Assembly: GCA_022562655.1 (NCBI GenBank)
Contig: JADFOU010000132.1
Location: forward strand, 1-6,112
DNA length: 6,112 nucleotides
Reading direction: 5' to 3'
Origin: a candidate division TA06 bacterium
Lineage (GTDB): Bacteria; Hydrothermota; DG-26; E44-bin18; JADFOU01
The translations under genes and the position numbers were made by a program. The notes under the pieces are model-generated. The model was given only the letters and a program-made list of their open reading frames with translations. It did not search any database and was not told where the DNA came from. Below, piece by piece: positions 1 to 5,746 of this stretch. The stretch's first letter is position 1. Each line of letters begins with the position of its first letter.

Positions 1-684
1 TAATGGCTGGCGACGCCGCACAAACAATACCCCCACTCCCATGGGTCCATACATCTTATGACCCGAGAAGCTCATCAGATCGACTTGCAACTGATCCACG
101 TCGACCGGTATTTTGCCAACTGCCTGGGTCGCATCGCAATGCAGCAGCACTCCCCGCTCTTTACACACAGCCCCAATTTCCGCCAGCGGATGAATCGTGC
201 CGATTTCGTTATTCGCCAGCATCACACTTACCAGAACCGTATCGTCGCGAATCGCCTCAGCCACCTGTTGGGCCGAGATCGCACCAGAGCAAGGGCTGCC
301 CTTCTGCTCAACACCCAACAGTGTTACATCAAAATCGCGGCGTTGTAGCTTTGCCAGCGGATCGAGAACCGCTTTGTGTTCGGTCGCCACACTTACCAGA
401 TGCTCGCCCCGCCGCCGCACCCGTTCGATCACGCCACGAATCGCCAGGTTGTTGCTCTCGGTCGCTCCGCTGGTGAAAACAATTTCTTTCTCGGTGGCGC
501 CAATTGCCTCGGCAATCGATTGCCGGGCCTTGTCGACTGCATCTTTGGCGTCCCAGCCGAACACATGGTTTACGCTGCCCGCATTACCGTAGCTCTCCGT
601 AAAAAACGGCAGCATTTCCTCGACCACTCGGGGATCGACCCGGGTAGTGGCTTGATTATCCATATAGACCGGCAACTGAACCAT
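1..684 (-). CDS. iscS: Cysteine desulfurase (IscS/NifS family), N-terminal 228 residues, runs off the left edge
   Basis: This is a pyridoxal-phosphate (PLP) enzyme that removes sulfur from L-cysteine, giving alanine and an enzyme-bound persulfide for iron-sulfur clusters, thiolated tRNA or cofactors in the cytosol. The start is ATG at 684, with a Shine-Dalgarno-like TAGGT at 693-689. Reading on the minus strand gives an uninterrupted frame to base 1. Visible landmarks are YMDNQATTRVDPRV near the N-terminus (residues 7-20), the phosphate-binding TSGATESNN (71-79), the cofactor-stacking His in TEHK (H103), the NNEIGT stretch (159-164), DATQAVGK with PLP-contacting D184 and Q187, and the Schiff-base lysine K210 in SFSGHKMYGP. 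The persulfide cysteine loop would lie beyond the window, so IscS versus NifS subgroup cannot be settled. The opening DNQATTR resembles forms I associate with planctomycetes (memory, not a search). It sits 50 bases downstream of the Nudix gene on the same strand and may be cotranscribed with it. The family assignment is very secure. Confidence 0.96.
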   Translation of the reverse strand, partial: MVQLPVYMDNQATTRVDPRVVEEMLPFFTESYGNAGSVNHVFGWDAKDAVDKARQSIAEAIGATEKEIVFTSGATESNNLAIRGVIERVRRRGEHLVSVATEHKAVLDPLAKLQRRDFDVTLLGVEQKGSPCSGAISAQQVAEAIRDDTVLVSVMLANNEIGTIHPLAEIGAVCKERGVLLHCDATQAVGKIPVDVDQLQVDLMSFSGHKMYGPMGVGVLFVRRRQPL

Positions 685-688
685 ATTT

Positions 689-693
689 ACCTA
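689..693 (-). promoter_or_regulatory. Shine-Dalgarno-like site for the cysteine desulfurase
   Basis: On the minus strand TAGGT occupies 693-689, placing AGG five bases ahead of the ATG at 684. It supports that start. No convincing promoter is visible in the 50-base gap (685-734), which fits cotranscription with the upstream Nudix gene. Confidence 0.5.
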
Positions 694-734
694 CATATCA
701 AATATTTTGCTGACTGCCCAAAAAGCCTTTTTAT

Positions 735-1328
735 TCATTTTTCTCCAAAAAGGGCTTCAAGGCAAATCCGAGACCAGCTCTCAAAGCCCTCCAGGTCCTC
801 CATTATTTGGTCCACCAGATGGAAGCCGGCATCGACAATCTCACTCTCACGGGGTGTAATCACCGGCGAATGTACATCCAACAGATGAACCACCCCCAAA
901 TGGACTTTGCCCACTTCGGTCTGATCGTCGTTAATCAGGCCCACGCACTTCGCCGAGTACGAGGTATCGATGATCACTTCTTCTTCCAGCTCGCGCCGCA
1001 TCCCTTCCTGGTATGGATCCAGCTCGTTGGCTGCCACATCTTCGGACGAAATATGGCCCCCAATGCCGACGCTCCGTTTACTGTGCAGCCGCTGCTCTCC
1101 CTGGCCTTTGCCACGCGTGTATTGAAAAACCGATTGCCGGCCTTCCTCGTCAGTATGCCGAAAAATGACATAAGGAATAAGCTGCTTGAAGCTCGGGTCC
1201 TCTTCCATCTCGGAGTCCCAAAATTTCTCCAGATACCGGGCAAAAATATCCGTTTCAATGTTGACGGTATCACCCACTTCCCGATGCCCCAGGGTGGTCA
1301 ACCCCAGAGTGTGGGGAATCAACGCCAT
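735..1328 (-). CDS. Nudix hydrolase (predicted phosphoesterase) with a riboflavin synthase C-terminal piece as its N-terminus
   Basis: Read from ATG 1328 this gives 197 residues. Residues 1 to about 36 (ALIPHTLGLTTLG, then NIETDIFARYLEKF) are the C-terminal end of riboflavin synthase. From about residue 41 (EMEEDPSFKQLIPYVIF) to the end it is a Nudix-fold protein. The Nudix signature is recognisable but stretched: G90-x5-E96, then 15 residues instead of 7 before RELEEEV (112-118). The acidic cluster E113, E116 and E117 would bind the metal that cleaves a nucleoside-diphosphate-type substrate. From memory, planctomycete proteins annotated as phosphoesterase share this expanded box, the FKQ-IPY entry and the HLGVVH stretch, but they carry about 45 more N-terminal residues that are missing here. 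The substrate is unknown. The frame stays open back to 1562, but that part is antisense to the GGT fragment and looks like shadow. ATG 1328 is the outermost plausible start. An internal ATG at 1208 would give only the Nudix part. The Nudix call is strong; that the fusion is a real gene product is doubtful. Confidence 0.75.
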   Translation of the reverse strand: MALIPHTLGLTTLGHREVGDTVNIETDIFARYLEKFWDSEMEEDPSFKQLIPYVIFRHTDEEGRQSVFQYTRGKGQGEQRLHSKRSVGIGGHISSEDVAANELDPYQEGMRRELEEEVIIDTSYSAKCVGLINDDQTEVGKVHLGVVHLLDVHSPVITPRESEIVDAGFHLVDQIMEDLEGFESWSRICLEALFGEK

Positions 1329-1330
1329 GG
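1216..1330 (-). pseudogene. ribE: Riboflavin synthase C-terminal fragment (lumazine-binding repeat end)
   Basis: Riboflavin synthase joins two molecules of 6,7-dimethyl-8-ribityllumazine to make riboflavin. Only its last roughly 37 residues are present: ALIPHTL, TTLG, a VGD turn and NIETDIFARYLEKF. These match the family's usual LIPHTL..TTLG...GD.VNLE.D..AKYVE ending. The roughly 160 residues that should precede are absent; upstream the DNA reads as GGT on the other strand. The fragment passes in frame into the Nudix protein near W37, with no stop codon where riboflavin synthase would normally end. I judge this a truncated remnant. Identification rests on motif recall, but the match is distinctive. 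Confidence 0.75.
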
Positions 1331-1580
1331 TTACCCCGGCGCTGGAGATCGCCGAAGGCGGCTTTCCCATACCGGCCTCGCTGCACCGGGCGCTGTCCCG
1401 GGCCGGAGATACCCTGGTTGGCGACGAGGGAGGCGGCCTGCCCTGGCCCAGCACCCGAGAGATCTTCCTACCCGGTGACCGGCCCCTGGACACGGGGGAG
1501 ATCCTGGTGCAAAAAGACCTGGCCCGCACCTTCCAACGTCTGATCCAGGTGGAAAACGACAACGCATCTAAGGGCCGGGG
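1327..1580 (+). pseudogene. Gamma-glutamyltransferase (GGT) internal fragment, broken at both ends
   Basis: The plus-strand frame from ATG 1327 reads TPALEIAEGGFPIPASLHRA, later REIFLPGDRPLDTGEILVQK and DLARTFQRLI. This is the GGT pattern PAI.LAE.GFPVS...(A)..FLP.G.P...GE.L.Q.DLA.TL..I from the large-subunit half of the precursor. GGT is usually a periplasmic or secreted enzyme that hydrolyses or transfers the gamma-glutamyl group of glutathione. Only about 80 of some 550 residues are present. The N-terminal third is missing: upstream DNA is riboflavin synthase on the other strand. The expected continuation toward FYxGxIA and the catalytic threonine is also missing, since homology fades after ASKGR at the G-rich tract (1571-1596). 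The segment is much more GC-rich than its surroundings (43 of 60 bases at 1441-1500). ATG 1327 may be fortuitous; the open frame extends back to 1186 only as shadow of the minus-strand gene. Family call moderately sure, non-functional state near certain. Confidence 0.72.
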
Positions 1581-1596
1581 GGACCGGGGGGGGCGG
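1571..1596 (+). repeat. G-rich tract with runs of 6 and 8 G
   Basis: Runs of G at 1572-1574 (3), 1577-1582 (6), 1586-1593 (8) and 1595-1596 (2) are separated by CC, ACC and C. The long runs could supply the four G-tracts needed for a G-quadruplex on the plus strand. GGT homology ends here, so it may be a breakpoint or a place where homopolymer miscounting shifted the frame. Neither downstream alternative frame resembles GGT, which argues against a simple one-base error. Confidence 0.6.
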
Positions 1597-1597
1597 A

Positions 1598-1735
1598 CGA
1601 CTGGTCTGGGGACTCCCGCTGCTGGCTCTGCCGCTCAGTTGGCTATTCAGGCCGGTCGCGGCTCCCGTGATGCGCCGGCTGGTTGAGAGCATCCTGATCC
1701 CCACCCTCGCGGCATTGGCGATGATCAAGGTCGAT
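1598..1735 (+). other. Hydrophobic reading-frame fragment of unknown origin
   Basis: The plus frame starting at base 1598 (frame 2) reads RLVWGLPLLALPLSWLF, then about 10 residues on a MRRLVE stretch, then ILIPTLAALAMI. This gives two hydrophobic stretches that could be membrane helices flanking an arginine-rich turn. It has no start or stop of its own: upstream is the G-rich tract and downstream it becomes antisense to ATPase subunit D. I do not recognise the family. The minus strand of the same bases gives the implausible tail of subunit D. The protein-like look of this frame and its high GC suggest it is a third piece of foreign coding DNA, but the evidence is thin. Confidence 0.25.
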
Positions 1736-2356
1736 CCGATCCTTCACTTTCATCAAACGGGTGAGGTTGGACCGTTCTACCTCCGAGAGTTTCATTTGGA
1801 TAAATCGGGTGGTCTCCTCCAAATCAGGGATGAGGCGGTATTCTAAGGCCCTCACCCTTCTCCTCGTCTTTTCCAATTCTCCTGCAAGAAGCTGTAGGGC
1901 TTTCTCCTTCTCTGCCAGAGGGATGAGGTTCTGGAGGGCAAGGGTATACTCTTCGAGGGCGGTGTCCAACTCCCCAGAGGTTCCCCAAAAACCATAGGAC
2001 GGTTTGAATCTTGAATCTTGAATTTTGGACGCTGTAAATCGAAAAATGGGGAGGCGAAGGTTGAGAAGAGGCTCCGTAGTGGCTTCGACTTGTAGTGGGT
2101 TTTGAGAATGAACAATAGCACTCTCAAGTACCTCAGGATCCATCCCTCCTCTGGCGATGAGGAATTTTTGAAATGCCTCCCTCAACAACCCCTCTACGCG
2201 CCTCCTCAACTCCCTCACAACCTTTGTCAAGGGGATGAGTCTCCGCATCAATTCTTCTTCCTTCTCCTTGAGGAGTTTGTGCCCCCTCCGGGCGAGCCCA
2301 ATTCGCCTCCTGAGTCTCAAGAGCTCCATCCGTGTAGGGTTGACATCGAGTTTCAT
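1643..2356 (-). CDS. atpD: V/A-type ATPase subunit D (central stalk), C-terminus altered
   Basis: Subunit D is the long coiled-coil rotor shaft that turns inside the A3B3 head and couples it to the membrane ring. The 237-residue frame opens with MKLDVNPTRMELLRLRRRIG and RGHKLLKEKEEELMRRL, the conserved N-terminal helix. The conserved C-terminal helix follows at about residues 160-207: TRRRVRALEYRLIPDLEETT, RFIQMKLSEVERSNLTRLMK and VKDRI. Between them is the variable globular part, containing an odd KIQDSRFK (111-118) built from a TTGAATC repeat. After about residue 208 the tail (LDHRQCREGGDQDALNQPAH and seven more residues) is unlike any subunit D ending I know and lies in GC-rich DNA read better on the other strand. 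It is therefore probably not the native C-terminus, which should extend only a little past this point. No Shine-Dalgarno is seen ahead of ATG 2356; the start is set by MKLxVNPTRM. The gene follows B after a 160-base gap. Confidence 0.93.
   Translation of the reverse strand: MKLDVNPTRMELLRLRRRIGLARRGHKLLKEKEEELMRRLIPLTKVVRELRRRVEGLLREAFQKFLIARGGMDPEVLESAIVHSQNPLQVEATTEPLLNLRLPIFRFTASKIQDSRFKPSYGFWGTSGELDTALEEYTLALQNLIPLAEKEKALQLLAGELEKTRRRVRALEYRLIPDLEETTRFIQMKLSEVERSNLTRLMKVKDRIDLDHRQCREGGDQDALNQPAHHGSRDRPE
1728..1745. other. Boundary between the GC-rich mosaic and the ATPase gene cluster
   Basis: Subunit D homology, read right to left, is convincing to about residue 208 (base 1733) and stops there. 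Leftward the base composition rises sharply and reading sense switches to the plus strand. The boundary carries closely spaced GATC tetranucleotides at 1733-1736 and 1738-1741, with another at 1723-1726. The exact breakpoint cannot be placed better than about 15 bases by eye. Confidence 0.55.
2004..2024. repeat. Tandem TTGAATC repeat inside subunit D
   Basis: TTGAATC at 2004-2010 and 2011-2017 is followed by TTGAATT at 2018-2024. On the minus strand it encodes the core of KIQDSRFK. The same kind of word (TTTGAA repeated) occurs in the non-coding gap at 5861-5872. Confidence 0.75.
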
Positions 2357-2378
2357 TATTCTTGGAAATTAGAAAATA

Positions 2379-2493
2379 GTTATTAGAGATTTGAAATTAG
2401 TAATAGAAATTGGAAATGAGAAACTGGTATTGGGTGATGGTGTACTAATCTCCATTCTCTATTTTCCATTACCAATTTCTATTTTCTAATAAC
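2379..2493. repeat. Long imperfect inverted repeat between subunits B and D
   Basis: Arms 2379-2429 and 2443-2493 are reverse complements at 37 of 51 positions with no gaps (hand count), around a 13-base spacer. The left arm is purine-rich on the plus strand and made of variants of AGAAATTGG/GAAATTAGTAAT; the right arm is the complement type. In the minus-strand transcript it could fold into one long hairpin between the B stop (2517) and D start (2356). It lacks the GC-rich stem plus T-run of an intrinsic terminator. A role as mRNA processing or stability element, or simply as a palindromic repeat copy, is possible but unproven. Nothing else is visible in this 160-base gap. Confidence 0.75.
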
Positions 2494-2516
2494 CAATTTC
2501 CATTCTCGGTAAATCC

Positions 2517-3914
2517 TCAAGCCGTCTCCTTAGATTTCCTCACCCCGTTTTCGAAATACTTATCTAAGATAACCTCCCGAACTCTTTTCAGTTCAGACCG
2601 AGGGAAGAGGGCGAGGAGCTCCCAGCCGAGATCCAGGGTCTTTTCAATCGACCGGTTTTCAAACTCTTCTTGAGACACATATCGCCTCTCAAAGACCTCA
2701 GCAAATCGGAAATAGATTCTGTCCATTTCTGAGAGGGCCCCTTCCCCCAAGATAACCGCGAGCTCCTGAGCCTCCTTTCCCCGGGCATAGGCAGCAAAGA
2801 GTTGATTGAAGAGGTCGGCATGGTCGTCTCGGGTCTTCCCCTCGCCGATCCCTTTATCCTTCAGTCTTGAAAGGGAAGGGAGTACGTCAACCGGTGGATA
2901 GATCTTCTTCCGGTGGAGAACCCGTGAGAGGATGATTTGCCCCTCTGTAATATACCCTGTGAGATCTGGAATGGGGTGGGTCTTATCATCTTCTGGCATG
3001 GTGAGGATGGGGATGAAGGTGATAGAGCCTTTCTTTCCTTTCAGTCTCCCGGCCCGCTCATAGATGCTCGCCAGATCGGTGTAAAGATAACCGGGATATC
3101 CCCTCCTTCCGGGAATTTCCCTCCTCGCCGCCGCCACTTCCCGAAGGGCCTCGCAGTAATTGGTCATATCCGTGGCGATGACCAATACATGCATCCCCTT
3201 GGCAAAGGCAAGATATTCGGCTGCAGTGAAGGCTACTCGTGGAGTGGCGATGCGTTCAATGGTGGGTTCATGGGCTAAGTTGATGAAGAGAACTGCCCTT
3301 TCAATCGCCCCTGTCCTCCGAAAATCCTCGATGAAGAACTGGGCCTCCTCAAAGGTGATCCCCATAGCCGCAAAGACAACGGCGAAAGTCTCCCCCGTAC
3401 CCAAAACCTCCGCCTGCCGACCAATCTGAGCCGCCAGCCGGTTGTGGGGTAACCCAGAGCCGGAGAAGATGGGGAGTTTCTGACCCCTCACCAAAGTATT
3501 GAGCCCATCAATGGCAGAGATCCCAGTCTGAATGAATTCATTGGGATAATTTCGAGCATAAGGGTTGATGGGAGCTCCATTGATATCCGCCCACCTCTCC
3601 GGAAGAATCCTTGGACCCCCATCCTTGGGTTCTCCCAATCCACTGAAAACCCTCCCTAAAAGATCCATGGAGAGGGGGAGTTCAAGCCCTTTGGCAAGGA
3701 ACCGTATCTTGGTCTCCGGAATGTCAATCCCGGTAGTTCCCTCAAAGACCTGCACAAGAGCCTTATCTCGTTCCACCTCCAATACCTGTCCTCTTCTTTT
3801 CTCACCTGAAGGGAGTTCCACCCCCACCAATTCCCCATACTTCACCCCTTCCACTCCTTCCACGAAAAGAAGGGGACCTACGATGGAGGCGATGGTTCTG
3901 TATTCTTTTTGCAT
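2517..3914 (-). CDS. atpB: V/A-type ATPase subunit B (non-catalytic head subunit)
   Basis: Subunit B alternates with subunit A in the A3B3 hexamer and completes the nucleotide sites without hydrolysing ATP itself. The frame is 465 residues, the family's usual length, starting at ATG 3914 with MQKEYRTIASIVGPLLFVEG. Domains in order are the N-terminal beta-barrel (about 1-75), the nucleotide-binding fold (about 76-350) and the C-terminal helical domain. The P-loop position is SGSGLPHN (151-158), lacking the GK[ST] of a catalytic Walker A, as expected for B. Other marks are NLAHEPTIERIATPR (212-226), ATDMTNYCEALREVAAARRE (247-266), IPILTMPEDDKTHPIPDLTG (301-320), and DVLPSLSRL with R350 as the likely arginine finger. 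It starts 16 bases after the A stop. That gap reads TTTCTGAATTTTCAAA on the minus strand, with no Shine-Dalgarno, so translation may depend on coupling to A or on a leader-independent mechanism. No defects seen. Confidence 0.98.
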   Translation of the reverse strand: MQKEYRTIASIVGPLLFVEGVEGVKYGELVGVELPSGEKRRGQVLEVERDKALVQVFEGTTGIDIPETKIRFLAKGLELPLSMDLLGRVFSGLGEPKDGGPRILPERWADINGAPINPYARNYPNEFIQTGISAIDGLNTLVRGQKLPIFSGSGLPHNRLAAQIGRQAEVLGTGETFAVVFAAMGITFEEAQFFIEDFRRTGAIERAVLFINLAHEPTIERIATPRVAFTAAEYLAFAKGMHVLVIATDMTNYCEALREVAAARREIPGRRGYPGYLYTDLASIYERAGRLKGKKGSITFIPILTMPEDDKTHPIPDLTGYITEGQIILSRVLHRKKIYPPVDVLPSLSRLKDKGIGEGKTRDDHADLFNQLFAAYARGKEAQELAVILGEGALSEMDRIYFRFAEVFERRYVSQEEFENRSIEKTLDLGWELLALFPRSELKRVREVILDKYFENGVRKSKETA

Positions 3915-3930
3915 TTTGAAAATTCAGAAA

Positions 3931-5697
3931 TTAACCCTTTGCCATCAGGTTTCCCATCTCCTTATCAATCTCCCCTTCTATCTCCGCGAACTTTTCCAGT
4001 TCATCTTCCGGGATGTATTTCGCCCTTGCGATCTGTCCCTTAACCGATATCTCTTCAATCTTTTGAATGGGAACCCCTCTCTTCAATCCATCTTTCCCTC
4101 TCTCGTAAAAGTGAAGGATGAGTTTCAGGATTCGATACTGCTTCTTTAGGGAAGTATAGGTATCTTCATCATGAAAGGCATTCTGGTGGAGGAAGTCCTC
4201 TCGGATAGATCGAGCCACCTCTAAAATGAGGCGATCTGAAGTAGAGAGAGAGTCGATTCCCACAAGACGGACAATCTCTTCCAGTTCCGCTTCCCCTTCC
4301 AGGAGCCTCATCGCTTCCCCCCGAAGGTCTGGAAAATCCTCTGCCACCTCCTTTTTCAGATACTCTTCCAAATTCTCAACATAAAGGGAGTAACTGTTGA
4401 GCCAACTGATGGCAGGGAAGTGGCGCCTATAGGCCAATCGGTCTTCTAAGGACCAAAAGACCTTTACCACGCGTAAAGTGGCTTGGACCACTGGATCAGA
4501 AAGGTCTCCACCGGGGGGTGAGACAGCACCAATCACGGAGAGAGCTCCCTCTTTTGTGTCGGAGCCTAAGCAGGTCACCCGTCCCGCCCGTTCATAAAAG
4601 GCGGCGATTCTCGCTCCCAAGTAAGCCGGATACCCCTCCTCTCCAGGCATCTCCTCCAATCGTCCCGAGATCTCCCGCATCGCCTCCGCCCATCTTGATG
4701 TGGAGTCTGCCATCACTGCAACAGAATAGCCCATATCCCGGAAATACTCAGCGATGGTAATCCCTGTATAGACCGATGCCTCCCTTGCCGCGACAGGCAT
4801 ATTGGAAGTATTGGCGATGAGAACGGTTCTTTTGCTGAGAGGTTCATCAGAACGGGGGTCTTTCAGTTGAGGAAACTCCATTAATACATCCGTCATCTCA
4901 TTCCCCCGCTCACCACATCCAATATAGACAATCACATCGGCATCCGACCACTTGGCCAATTGGTGCTGGACCACTGTCTTCCCGGATCCAAAAGGACCCG
5001 GAACGCAGGCAGTCCCCCCTTTCGAGATGGGAAAGAAGGTGTCAATCACCCGTTGACCTGTGGAGAGAGGAATGAGAGGGGAGAGTTTCTCCCGATAAGG
5101 TCTCAGCTTCCGGACGGGCCAGATCTGCATCATCGGGACCTCTACGATCCCTTCCTTCGTCTCCACCCTCACAATGGGATCGGTCACCGTGAACTCCCCT
5201 TCTTTGATCTCAATGATTCTTCCCTCCATCCCTGGAGGAAGAAGGATCTTATGGAGAAGAATGGAGGTCTCCTCCACCTCTCCCAAATGATCCCCTCCTT
5301 TCACCAGTTCCCCCACCTTCCGAAGGGGGGTAAACTTCCATCGCTTCTCCCTTGAAAGGGCAGGGAGGGAGACCCCTCGGGAGATATTGTCTCCCACCGC
5401 ATCACGGATGAGATTTAAGGGACGTTGTATCCCATCATAGATGGACTCAATCAATCCCGGTCCCAGTTCCACCGAGAGGGGAGCACCCGTAGGATAGACG
5501 GGTTCTCCCGGTCCGATCCCTCCCGTCTCCTCATAGACCTGGATACTTGCCATGTCCCTTTCCAAACGGATGATCTCACCAATGAGGTTCATCTCACTCA
5601 CCCGGACCACATCATACATCTTCGCCCCAGCCATCCCCTCTGCCACCACCAGGGGTCCCGAGACCTTAACAATCCTTCCTTCTTTTAGTTTTTCCAT
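3931..5697 (-). CDS. atpA: V/A-type ATPase subunit A (catalytic head subunit)
   Basis: Catalytic subunit of the rotary ATPase, hydrolysing or making ATP coupled to H+ or Na+ movement through the membrane sector. Numbered from ATG 5697 it has 588 residues, the usual size. In order: N-terminal barrel (GRIVKVSGPLVVAEGMAGAK), the non-homologous bulge typical of A (about 110-190), the nucleotide-binding domain, and the C-terminal helical domain. Walker A is GPFGSGKT (234-241, K240). The catalytic glutamate is E263 in GCGERGNE. The Walker B aspartate is D331 in VMADSTSRWAEAMREISGRL, followed by EEMPGEEGYPAYL. All catalytic residues are intact. The start could also be GTG 5706 (three more residues). 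I prefer ATG 5697 because GTGGA lies a few bases ahead of it and family members begin close to the KEGRIVKVSGP block. Whether the enzyme pumps H+ or Na+ depends on subunit K, not in view. Confidence 0.98.
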   Translation of the reverse strand: MEKLKEGRIVKVSGPLVVAEGMAGAKMYDVVRVSEMNLIGEIIRLERDMASIQVYEETGGIGPGEPVYPTGAPLSVELGPGLIESIYDGIQRPLNLIRDAVGDNISRGVSLPALSREKRWKFTPLRKVGELVKGGDHLGEVEETSILLHKILLPPGMEGRIIEIKEGEFTVTDPIVRVETKEGIVEVPMMQIWPVRKLRPYREKLSPLIPLSTGQRVIDTFFPISKGGTACVPGPFGSGKTVVQHQLAKWSDADVIVYIGCGERGNEMTDVLMEFPQLKDPRSDEPLSKRTVLIANTSNMPVAAREASVYTGITIAEYFRDMGYSVAVMADSTSRWAEAMREISGRLEEMPGEEGYPAYLGARIAAFYERAGRVTCLGSDTKEGALSVIGAVSPPGGDLSDPVVQATLRVVKVFWSLEDRLAYRRHFPAISWLNSYSLYVENLEEYLKKEVAEDFPDLRGEAMRLLEGEAELEEIVRLVGIDSLSTSDRLILEVARSIREDFLHQNAFHDEDTYTSLKKQYRILKLILHFYERGKDGLKRGVPIQKIEEISVKGQIARAKYIPEDELEKFAEIEGEIDKEMGNLMAKG

Positions 5698-5746
5698 CAA
5701 TTCCACTCAGCCCCAATATTTGAGTTCCTTCCCCCATTCTTTAGTA

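Noticed and set aside
3..592. Three overlapping plus-strand frames opposite the cysteine desulfurase
   Set aside because: The minus strand encodes a textbook cysteine desulfurase with all active-site residues; none of the plus frames resembles a protein family.
807..1478. Plus-strand open frame of 223 codons opposite the Nudix gene
   Set aside because: The minus strand has a recognisable Nudix signature; the plus frame has no recognisable family and is a shadow.
1331..1562. N-terminal extension of the Nudix frame back to ATG 1562 (arginine/proline/serine-rich, 78 residues)
   Set aside because: It is the antisense reading of the GGT fragment, low in complexity and without family resemblance. 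The plus frame has clear GGT motifs.
2357..2516. AT-rich repeated words as a CRISPR array
   Set aside because: The units are not of constant length, have no unique spacers of regular size and switch strand sense in the middle. This is an inverted repeat, not an array.
3565..4149. Plus-strand open frame of 194 codons opposite the start of B and end of A
   Set aside because: It covers the A-B junction of two fully recognisable ATPase genes; its composition is serine/proline-rich shadow sequence.
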